Origin: Argyresthia goedartella
Taxonomy: Eukaryota > Arthropoda > Insecta > Lepidoptera > Argyresthiidae
Direction of reading: 5' to 3'
Assembly (NCBI GenBank): GCA_949825045.1
Contig: OX463836.1
Location: 9,131,829 to 9,195,828 of the forward strand
DNA length: 64,000 nucleotides
This document shows, piece by piece, positions 12,401 through 24,400 of this stretch (position 1 is its first letter; each line of letters starts with the position of its first letter). Below the pieces are notes generated by a model that saw only the letters and a list, made by a program, of their open reading frames with translations, did no database searches and was not told the origin of the DNA. The position numbers and the translations under genes are program-made.

Positions 12401-15400
12401 TGCCGTTTTTGAATAAACTAATTAAGTATGTTTTATTTGTATGACAGGTACCTTAAAAAATCAAGTTATCAAAAAAACAAAAAAAATCGGCCTGGGCATT
12501 AATAAAATAACCCCCACGTCGACGTCCAATTCGGTTCAGTGGTCTAGGCTCTAGGCGCACGACACTTTTGTACTGAAATCAAAAACAGCCGGACACACAT
12601 ACATACATACATACATACACATTTGATTTTATTTACTTTTTCGGATTCAGTTAACGATAGATAACCTATCCCCATCAATATCTCAACCTCGTTTTTTTTT
12701 ACGATTACAATACTTCCTTATAACTCATACTTCGTTAACTTCGTTCGAAAGTAAAAAACCGGCCAAGTGCGAGTCGGACTCGCACACGAAGGTTTCCGTA
12801 CCATTATCTATAAAAATGGCAAAAAAACATGTCTGTTGTATGGGAGCCCCCTTAAATATTTATTTTATTCTGTTTTTCAGTATTTTGTTATTATAACAGC
12901 AATACATCATCTCGGAAAATTTCAGCTGTCTAACTATCACAGTTCATGAGATACAGCCTGGTGACAGACAGACGGACGAACGGACAGACGGACGGACGGA
13001 CGGACAGCGAAGTCTAAGTAATAGGGTCCCATTTTTACCCTTTGGGTACAGAACCCTAAAAACGTACTCCTAATCAATATATTTACCTTACTCTTAATCA
13101 ATGTATTTATAGTTAGTATACACGTACCTATACTATTGTTTAAGGACATGCCTAGTTTACAAAGTAATACAACATTAAAATCACACATCTTCATTCACGT
13201 CTCCTGCCAGTAATATCAATGCTCCTGCAAGATTTATTTTTCTTTGGCTAAAACCGTCGAAAATCCGCTAAATCTAGCCACAATGTAGCTAAAACGGCAA
13301 CACAGCCCACGCACCCCCCGCGACCCTTCCACAGGTAGCCGGTTTCATAACTACAAGCATGTTCGAACCTGTCGATTCCTGTCTGTTCCGCGCGCGCCGA
13401 GCTACACAAAGACTAACTGCCGGCCCTGGCATTTTGAACGCTATTGTGTTCTAATACAGTCAAGTTCACAATACAAAAGGTCCGGTCGGTGTTTTCAAAA
13501 GAATGCTGCAAGTTTGTTTTTCATTCGTTATTTAGTTGTTACTATTTGTTACGTCAAACTTTGTTTCAAATTAGCTGCAAACTTGTGAATGTTTCTATAT
13601 TGTTGCAATCTTGATAGGTAGATACCTACCTAATGTAAGCATGATCTTTGATCTGTCAGTTTTGTCCAATAATTTTGTAAACTTGCCACTTTAAACGTTA
13701 GTTACCTAACTACCTTTAACTACATACAATCATCTTATCAACCTAAAATCTGGCCAAGTGCAAGCGAGTTGGACTAGCGCACCAAGGGTTTGGCTACCAT
13801 AATTATCATCATCCATCAGTTCCCTCCACATCAGAGATGCTTGTAGAACTTCATCGATCAGAGCTCTCATCTCTCTGTCACGTTCGCCACAAAAATACAA
13901 AGGTATACATAATTACGAAATGTATTTGGTAGGTAATCATGATAACAAATTATACCAAAAAACGGAAAACTAAACGCAATTTTGTCAATTTGTATGGGGG
14001 CTAGCGCGCCTCGGTCGGTCGTCGTCGTCGTCAACTGTCAGTATAAGGGGATTTACACGATCAGTTCTACCGCATCCGTTCGCAAGCCAACGCATGGTGT
14101 AAACAGTCAACGCGCCACCCTCAAAACGTATCGGCGACCGTTCGGTCGCCGCGCTAGGTGGCGGCGGCCGATTCGACGTCGCATCGGTCGCCGATCCGTT
14201 CTGAGGGCGGCCGGATGCTTACTCGTTTACTTACTCATAGGGTAAATGAGCCTAATATCATAGTTTTTAGTTTCGTCGTTCATTTTTATTAGTATAGAGG
14301 TGATTCTATGTACTGTCTACCTATCTCTTTTTATCCAGCATAATAAGAGTATAGTTAATATTAATAAACCCTCCATAAAAACCATACAAAAATGACCCGC
14401 GATGTTGAACCTTATTTTTTTGTAATAAAGTTCAATACCTATGAAAAAATTGTCCGGCTCCCGGTTGCCGTTCGCTTGCACTGTCAAAACGTTTCTTGTG
14501 AAATGACTTAACAACTTTTATTTATATGGAATCTCTAGACCCCACGCTAGGATTCCCTGCGTCGTGGTGACTAGTCTCTTTCGCTTGTGTAGACACTCAT
14601 AAGTTATACCTATGTATAAATTCAAATTAAGTTATAATAGTTTATCGGACTGATACATAATGAAGGGCAATTCGAGTGTGGGTTTAAATTACAACATTAT
14701 ACGAGCTTTTTAATGCCTAGTTATGTACAGTTACATACACTGCTTTATCTACACATATCATAAGAAAGACTTTTCAATGAGAGTGCGAATTCATCTTGGT
14801 GTTGTGAGTTTTAGGGCTACGTGAATGTGTAGGGTGTCAAAAGATGCGTATCGGCAAGGGTCACAAGATATTAAACATACATACAAAACTTTTTGGTAGA
14901 GAGCACCACTGTTTGTTTGTAGCATAATTGTGTTCTGTGGTTTGTAAAAAGCGACGTGTCACATTGTCAACAAAGTCTGTGACAAAAACCAGTTTCTTGT
15001 TTTCGTGGATATGAGAAATTGTAGTACCTCTGAACCCTTTTATTTAGGTTTCTATGAAGATGTATTAGATAGGTTGAAGGAAGAGCTCAGAAAATGTTAG
15101 ATCATCATCATTTCTCTGATTAACGAAACTCTTTGCTTAAACTTGCTTTATTTATTTACTCTGATTCATCTGTAACCTCAAATGAACGATACTCTTTGCT
15201 TTGTAACAAAACTAAGGGTTTGCTACAAACATTACTTTGACAGGTTTTATCCTCATTATCTAGTATTACCAATGGAAAGGCCCATATTAATATAGGTACT
15301 GCGCTCATCTCTCAGTAAATAACAGATTTGACATGGCATCATTCTGACATGACATGACAGCTGAGACAAATCTCAGAGCTGAGGACTATTTATTTTAGTG

Positions 15401-18400
15401 GATCTGTGAGCTGTAGACCTCGAGAGCGATACAGGAAATTTGCATTTTTTTTTCAAATTATTTTCCACCCCTCACATCCCCGACCCCTTGAAGTTTATAG
15501 GATGAACAACTGAAATTACTATAAATACAAATATTCCGACTGCATTTTCTATCAATACCACATACAAACTTAGGAATGCACCTGGTTACGTACATGAAGT
15601 ATGAAAGAAGCTGCACCAGTAACTTTGTAAACTACATTTTGCCATCTGAAATACAACCTATTATTATTTCATTAAAGTTAAATTGCCTTTGTCGTTTTTA
15701 AAATCTCCACAAATCCAACTTTGTCTAATTTTCCATATATTCCAATATTTCGTCCATTTTGTAAATTTTCCAAAAACGGAATCAAAAATAAAAGCTATCA
15801 AATATAATATATAATATAAGTTAATATATTATAAATATAAGATAATTTCAAAGTGAAAAAGTTTGATGTGTGCGCTTTTACCCTACGTGGCGGCGGTACT
15901 TCAAATGAATGTTTGTCGGTAATACACTGCAATCAGCCGGGGCGCAAGTGTTGCCAACTCAGTGGATTTTCCACTAGACATGGTGGTTTACACTTTCATT
16001 TTAGCGGTCAAAAAGTGGTTTTAGTGGCTAGTGAGTTTTCTATTCGATTAAGTTGATTTAGTTACTCGTAAGGTACTACATTCAACCACTGGCATAATTT
16101 TCATAATTATTATAGTTAGAAAAGATCGCACTTATATAAAAAAGTGAATATTTTTTTGTTATGTTGGCAACACAACATAACTAACGTGGTTTTCGTGGAT
16201 TCCCCGAAATAAGTTTTTCAATTTCTTCTATGATTTCGATTATAGAGTTTATTTGTATGGGTACTAGGTCGAGTTTAATTTATTGAAAGGTTTGTGTATT
16301 GATTGCCTTGGTTTTATGATACCTATGCGTGTAAGTGACCGCTTTTTTAGTTGAGGTACAAATTGCATACTTTTTTATAATTAGTTTTCAATATCGTTCA
16401 TTTTGATACCTACTCCACTTGATATGATTAGAAGATTTTTTTTCCGTATACAGAATCTGCTATACAGTATAGCAGATTCTGAATAGTATAGCCTATACTG
16501 TTCTTATGATGACGTCGTATTTATACCATCCTATGACACTTGGGTTAACTTTGATTCTAACGATACCTACGTAGATACCTAGGGACGCCGAAATCGGTTT
16601 AGTAGTTTTGTAAAAATCGTGGGTGTTAAAGAATCTCACTCAGATTTAAGTGTACATACTTATAAGTACATATAAATACGACAAATAGGTACTCGTACAT
16701 GTAGCTACCCGTACCCCATTAAACACCCAGTACATACAAGTACGTACCTATTTCAGGGTAATTACAATTATGTACGAACCCTTAAAAAATTATGGAAAAG
16801 CGGTCAAGTGCGAGTCTAACTCGCGCACGAAGGATTTCGTACTCACGTACAATGGAATGGATGGTGTGGAGTGAATTGTTTGTAATAACTGTGCCTCTAC
16901 CACTTCATATACGGGAAAAGCCATGACGCTATGTGTGTTTTGTACGCGAATACAGCGAAGCCTAGTTATCACTAGTCAACACTAGTTACATATATGTATA
17001 ACTAGTTTTAGTTATAATTTCTATATATAAGTATAATCGCCAAGTACGTTTGTCTTATAATATTTAAACAAAAAAATGTAAATCCGTTATTGGCTAATGT
17101 TAAGATTATTTTTCTTGCCTTACATAATTGTATTAGCTGTGGATTTTTTAAGATCAATAAATAAATAAATAAATAAATAAATAAAGCCAAAAGAAGAGTT
17201 ATGTGTTTGACCGGTATGCTGTGTGAATGTTCATTTGTTCCACCGGAACATCTATACCACTTATCAGAATTTGACAAATAAGGTATCTTTAGAAGCATCT
17301 TTATTGTTCACAGGCTATGTGACTTCACATCACACTAAAATTAATATGGCGGCCTCTAGAGGGCATAATGTATTTTAGATAGCAAAATGTTGTTTACAAA
17401 GTTATTGGTGCGGGTACTTTCATACTCTATGTGCGCAACGATTCATTTACGAAAGATTAATTTATAAGTTTGTATGTGTGGTTAACAGATAAAAAAACCT
17501 TGGCAATTCCGGTTAAGTTTTCCTGTAATTTTTGGATTAAGTTATACATTCTGTACTTTTTTCATAATTCTGAGAATCTGGGGGGGGGGGGGGGGGCTTA
17601 TGAATGAGAATGAGCCTTAAGTATATACAACCGGGCACCGAGCAGACGGATTTTCGTACAGTAGAAGGACTAGGACCCAGTAAGCCGCAGCCAACGTATC
17701 GGCCGCCGGATCAGCCGCCGCAGAAAGCAACGGTCGCCCGAGCTGTCGCCGCAGAACGCAACGGCGGCCGATGCGATGGCAAGAGTAGTGTAAAGACCCA
17801 TCGGGTGGCTGATCCGGCGGCCGTTACTAGGTAGTACCGCTGTGTGAGAAATAAGGAGAAACTAATCGCAGCTGTCAAAAAGTGGCGGCGTGCATTACGT
17901 GGCGTGATTGACCGTCTTTAATTTCATTCCGTAGAACTGTGTTTGGAATTTTGGTTTGGATTATTTGGCTGTTTGTTTAATGTGTATCCACCTAAAAGCG
18001 TCATAGTATAGTATTCATAGTGTAAGGATCGACTTTTGTTTGAAATTAAGCGAGTAACTTGTTTAAGAACAGCCAAGAAATTCGTTTAATTTTGGCACTG
18101 CCGACTGAAGGATTTCAGCTACCGAGTTGGATGAGAACTTCCAAGCATCAACTCGTCTAATTTTAGCTTCTTTCGCTTGTTTCATTTTGGTCAAGTACTT
18201 GGTTGATTATTGCCAAGTGCTTGGTTTCAATTAAGCGAGTAACTTGTTTAGGAATAGCTAAGAAAATCGTTTAATTTTAGCACTGCCGACCTGATGGGTT
18301 TCAGCTAAGGAGTTGGTTGATAACTACCAAGCATTTCGTTGAAATTAACCGCGCAACTTGTTTAAGACTAGTAAAGCAACTCGTCTAATTTTAGCTACTT

Positions 18401-21400
18401 TCACTTGTTTCCTTTTGGTCAAGTACTTGATTGATAATTACCAAGCGCTTGGTTTCAATTAAGCGAGTAACTTGTTTAGGAATAGCAAAGAAATTCGTTT
18501 AATTTTAGCACTGCCGACCTGACGCATTTCAGCTAAGGAGTTGGTTGATAACTACCAAGCATTTAGTTGAAATTAACCGCGCAACTTATTTAAGATTAGT
18601 AAAGAAACTCGTCTAATTTTAGCTACGTTCACTTGTTCAATTTATGACAAGTACTTGATTGACAATTACCAAGCGCTTGGTTTCAATTAAGCGAGTAACT
18701 TGTTTAGAAATAGCAAAGAAAGTTGTTTAATTTTAGCACTCCCGTCCTGATTGATTTCAGCTTAGGAGGTGGTTGATAATTACCAAGCATTTCGCTGAAA
18801 TTAACCGAGCAACTTGTTTATGATTAGTAAAGTAACTCGTCTTATTTTAGCTACGTTCACTTGTGTGATTTTGGACAAGTACTTGATTGATAATTACCAA
18901 GCGCTTGGTTTCAATTAAGCGAGTAAGTTGTTTAGGAATAGCAAAGAACTACCAAGCATTTAGTTGAAATTAACCGCGCAACTTGTTTAAGATTAGTAAA
19001 GCAACTCGTCTAATTTTAGCTACTTTCACTTGTTTAATTTTGGTCAAGTATTTGGTTGATAATTACCAAGTGCTTGGTTTAAATTAAGCGAGTAACTTGT
19101 TTAAGAATAGCCAAGAAAGTCGTTTAATTTTAGCACTGCCGACCTGATTGATTTTAGCTAAGGAGTTGGTTGATAACTACCAAGCATTTCGCTGAAATTA
19201 ACCGAGCAACTTGTTTAAGATTAGTAAAGCAACTCGTCTAATTTTAGCTACGTTCACTTGTTTGATTTTGGACAATTACTTGATTGATAATTACCAAGCG
19301 CTTGGTTTCAATAAAGCGAGTAGCTTGTTTAGGAATAGCAAAGAAATTCGTTTAATTTTAGCACTGCCGACCTGACGGATTTCAGCTAAGGAGTTGGTTG
19401 ATAACTACCAAGCATTTCGTTGAAATTAACCGATCAACTTGTTTAAGATTAGTAAAGTAACTCGTCTAATTTTAGCTACGTTCACTTGTTCGATTTATGA
19501 CAAGTACTTGATTGACAATTACCAAGCGCTTGGTTTCAATTAAGCGAGTAACTTGTTTAGGAATAGCAAAGAAAGTTGTTTAATTTTAGCACTCCCGTCC
19601 TGATTGATTTCAGCTTAGGAGATGGTTGATAATTGCCAAGCATTTCGCTGAAATTAACCGAGCAACTTGTTTAAGATTAGTAAAGCAACTCGTCTAATTT
19701 TAGCTACGTTCACTTGTGTGATTTTGGACAAGTACTTGATTGATAATTACCAAGCGCTTGGTTTCAATTAAGCGAGTAACTTGTTTAGGAATAGCAAAGA
19801 ACTACCAAGCATTTAGTTGAAATTAACCGCGCAACTTGTTTAAGTTTAGTAAAGCAACTCGTCTAATTTTAGCTACTTTCACTTGTTTAATTTTGGTCAA
19901 GTATTTGGTTGATAATTACCAAGTGCTTCGTTTAAATTAAGCGAGTAACTTGTTTAAGAATAGCCAAGAAAGTCGTTTAATTTTAGCACTGCCGACCTGA
20001 TTGATTTTAGCTATGGAGTTGGTTGATAACTACCAAGCATTTCGTTGAAATTAACCGCGCAACTTGTTTAAGATTAGTAAAGTAACTCGTCTAATTTTAG
20101 CTACGTTCACTTGTTCGATTTATGACAAGTACTTGATTGACAATTACCAAGCGCTTGGTTTCAATTAAGCGAGTAACTTGTTTAGGAATAGCAAAGAAAG
20201 TTGTTTAATTTTAGCACTCCCGTCCTGATTGATTTCAGCTTAGGAGGTGGTTGATTTCGCTGACCAAGCATTTCGCTGAAATTAACCGAGCAACTTGTTT
20301 AAGATTAGTAAAACAACTCGTCTAATTTTAGCTACGTTCACTTGTGTGATTTTGGACAAGTACTTGATTGATAATTACCAAGCGCTTGGTTTCAATTAAG
20401 CGAGTAACTTGTTTAGGACTAGCAAAGAAATTCGTTTAATTTTAGCAATGCTGACCTGATGGGTTTCAGCTAAGGAGTTGGTTGATAACTACCAAGCATT
20501 TAGTTGAAATTAACCACGCAACTTGTTTAAGATTAGTAAAGCAACTCGTCTAATTTTAGCTACTTTCACTTGTTTAATTTTGGTCAAGTATTTGGTTGAT
20601 AATTACCAAGTGCTTGGTTTAAATTAAGCGAGTAACTTGTTTAAGAATAGCCAAAAAAGTCGTTTAATTTTCGCACTGCCGACCTGATTGATTTTAGCTA
20701 AGGAGTTGGTTGATAACTACCAAGCATTTAGTTGAAATTAACCGCGCAACTTGTTTAAGATTAGTAAAGCAACTCGTCTAATTTTAGCTACTTTCACTTG
20801 TTTGATTTTGGTCAAGTATTTGATTGATAATTACCAAGTGCTTAGTTTCAATTAAGCGAGTAACTTGTTTAAGAATAGCCAAGAAAGTCGTTTAATTTTA
20901 GCACTGCCGACCTGATTGATTTTAGCTAAGGAGTTGGTTGATAACTACCAAGCATTTCGTTGAAATTAACCGCGCAACTTGTTTAAGATTAGTAAAGTAA
21001 CTCGTCTAATTTTAGCTACGTTCACTTGTTCGATTTATGACAAGTACTTGATTGACAATTACCAAGCGCTTGGTTTCAATTAAGCTAGTAACTTGTTTAG
21101 GAATAGCAAAGAAAGTTGTTTAATTTTAGCACTCCCGTCCTGATTGATTTCAGCTTAGGAGGTGGTTGATAATTACCAAGCATTTCGCTGAAATTAACCG
21201 AGCAACTTGTTTAAGATTAGTAAAGCAACTCGTCTAATTTTAGCTACGTTCACTTGTGTGATTTTGGACAAGTACTTGATTGATAATTACCAAGCGCTTG
21301 GTTTCAATTAAGCGAGTAACTTGTTTAGGAATAGCAAAGAAATTCGTTTAATTTTAGCACTGCCGACCTGACGCATTTCAGCTAAGGAGTTGGTTGATAA

Positions 21401-24400
21401 CTACCAAGCATTTAGTTGAAATTAACCGCACAACTTATTTAAGATTAGTAAAGAAACTCGTCTAATTTTAGCTACGTTCACTTGTTCAATTTATGACAAG
21501 TACTTGATTGACAATTACCAAGCGCTTGGTTTCAATTAAGCGAGTAACTTGTTTAGAAATAGCAAAGAAAGTTGTTTAATTTTAGCACTCCCGTCCTGAT
21601 TGATTTCAGCTTAGGAGGTGGTTGATAATTACCAAGCATTTCGCTGAAATTAACCGAGCAACTTGTTTATGATTAGTAAAGTAACTCGTCTTATTTTAGC
21701 TACGTTCACTTGTGTGATTTTGGACAAGTACTTGATTGATAATTACCAAGCGCTTGGTTTCAATTAAGCGAGTAAGTTGTTTAGGAATAGCAAAGAACTA
21801 CCAAGCATTTAGTTGAAATTAACCGCGCAACTTGTTTAAGATTAGTAAAGCAACTCGTCTAATTTTAGCTACTTTCACTTGTTTAATTTTGGTCAAGTAT
21901 TTGGTTGATAATTACCAAGTGCTTGGTTTAAATTAAGCGAGTAACTTGTTTAAGAATAGCCAAGAAAGTCGTTTAATTTTAGCACTGCCGACCTGATTGA
22001 TTTTAGCTAAGGAGTTGGTTGATAACTACCAAGCATTTCGCTGAAATTAACCGAGCAACTTGTTTAAGATTAGTAAAGCAACTCGTCTAATTTTAGCTAC
22101 GTTCACTTGTTTGATTTTGGACAATTACTTGATTGATAATTACCAAGCGCTTGGTTTCAATAAAGCGAGTAGCTTGTTTAGGAATAGCAAAGAAATTCGT
22201 TTAATTTTAGCACTGCCGACCTGACGGATTTCAGCTAAGGAGTTGGTTGATAACTACCAAGCATTTCGTTGAAATTAACCGATCAACTTGTTTAAGATTA
22301 GTAAAGTAACTCGTCTAATTTTAGCTACGTTCACTTGTTCGATTTATGACAAGTACTTGATTGACAATTACCAAGCGCTTGGTTTCAATTAAGCGAGTAA
22401 CTTGTTTAGGAATAGCAAAGAAAGTTGTTTAATTTTAGCACTCCCGTCCTGATTGATTTCAGCTTAGGAGATGGTTGATAATTGCCAAGCATTTCGCTGA
22501 AATTAACCGAGCAACTTGTTTAAGATTAGTAAAGCAACTCGTCTAATTTTAGCTACGTTCACTTGTGTGATTTTGGACAAGTACTTGATTGATAATTACC
22601 AAGCGCTTGGTTTCAATTAAGCGAGTAACTTGTTTAGGAATAGCAAAGAACTACCAAGCATTTAGTTGAAATTAACCGCGCAACTTGTTTAAGTTTAGTA
22701 AAGCAACTCGTCTAATTTTAGCTACTTTCACTTGTTTAATTTTGGTCAAGTATTTGGTTGATAATTACCAAGTGCTTCGTTTAAATTAAGCGAGTAACTT
22801 GTTTAAGAATAGCCAAGAAAGTCGTTTAATTTTAGCACTGCCGACCTGATTGATTTTAGCTATGGAGTTGGTTGATAACTACCAAGCATTTCGTTGAAAT
22901 TAACCGCGCAACTTGTTTAAGATTAGTAAAGTAACTCGTCTAATTTTAGCTACGTTCACTTGTTCGATTTATGACAAGTACTTGATTGACAATTACCAAG
23001 CGCTTGGTTTCAATTAAGCGAGTAACTTGTTTAGGAATAGCAAAGAAAGTTGTTTAATTTTAGCACTCCCGTCCTGATTGATTTCAGCTTAGGAGGTGGT
23101 TGATTTCGCTGACCAAGCATTTCGCTGAAATTAACCGAGCAACTTGTTTAAGATTAGTAAAACAACTCGTCTAATTTTAGCTACGTTCACTTGTGTGATT
23201 TTGGACAAGTACTTGATTGATAATTACCAAGCGCTTGGTTTCAATTAAGCGAGTAACTTGTTTAGGACTAGCAAAGAAATTCGTTTAATTTTAGCAATGC
23301 TGACCTGATGGGTTTCAGCTAAGGAGTTGGTTGATAACTACCAAGCATTTAGTTGAAATTAACCACGCAACTTGTTTAAGATTAGTAAAGCAACTCGTCT
23401 AATTTTAGCTACTTTCACTTGTTTAATTTTGGTCAAGTATTTGGTTGATAATTACCAAGTGCTTGGTTTAAATTAAGCGAGTAACTTGTTTAAGAATAGC
23501 CAAAAAAGTCGTTTAATTTTCGCACTGCCGACCTGATTGATTTTAGCTAAGGAGTTGGTTGATAACTACCAAGCATTTAGTTGAAATTAACCGCGCAACT
23601 TGTTTAAGATTAGTAAAGCAACTCGTCTAATTTTAGCTACTTTCACTTGTTTGATTTTGGTCAAGTATTTGATTGATAATTACCAAGTGCTTAGTTTCAA
23701 TTAAGCGAGTAACTTGTTTAAGAATAGCCAAGAAAGTCGTTTAATTTTAGCACTGCCGACCTGATTGATTTTAGCTAAGGAGTTGGTTGATAACTACCAA
23801 GCATTTCGTTGAAATTAACCGCGCAACTTGTTTAAGATTAGTAAAGTAACTCGTCTAATTTTAGCTACGTTCACTTGTTCGATTTATGACAAGTACTTGA
23901 TTGACAATTACCAAGCGCTTGGTTTCAATTAAGCTAGTAACTTGTTTAGGAATAGCAAAGAAAGTTGTTTAATTTTAGCACTCCCGTCCTGATTGATTTC
24001 AGCTTAGGAGGTGGTTGATAATTACCAAGCATTTCGCTGAAATTAACCGAGCAACTTGTTTAAGATTAGTAAAGCAACTCGTCTAATTTTAGCTACGTTC
24101 ACTTGTGTGATTTTGGACAAGTACTTGATTGATAATTACCAAGCGCTTGGTTTCAATAAAGCGAGTAACTTGTTTAGGAATAGCAAAGAAATTCGTTTAA
24201 TTTTAGCACTGCCGACCTGACGCATTTCAGCTAAGGAGTTGGTTGATAACTACCAAGCATTTAGTTGAAATTAACCGCGCAACTTATTTAAGATTAGTAA
24301 AGAAACTCGTCTAATTTTAGCTACGTTCACTTGTTCAATTTATGACAAGTACTTGATTGACAATTACCAAGCGCTTGGTTTCAATTAAGCGAGTAACTTG

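Noticed and set aside
13982..14245. 87-residue ORF with Arg-rich sequence
   Set aside because: It lies in a GC-rich palindromic repeat; no domain, splice or start evidence.
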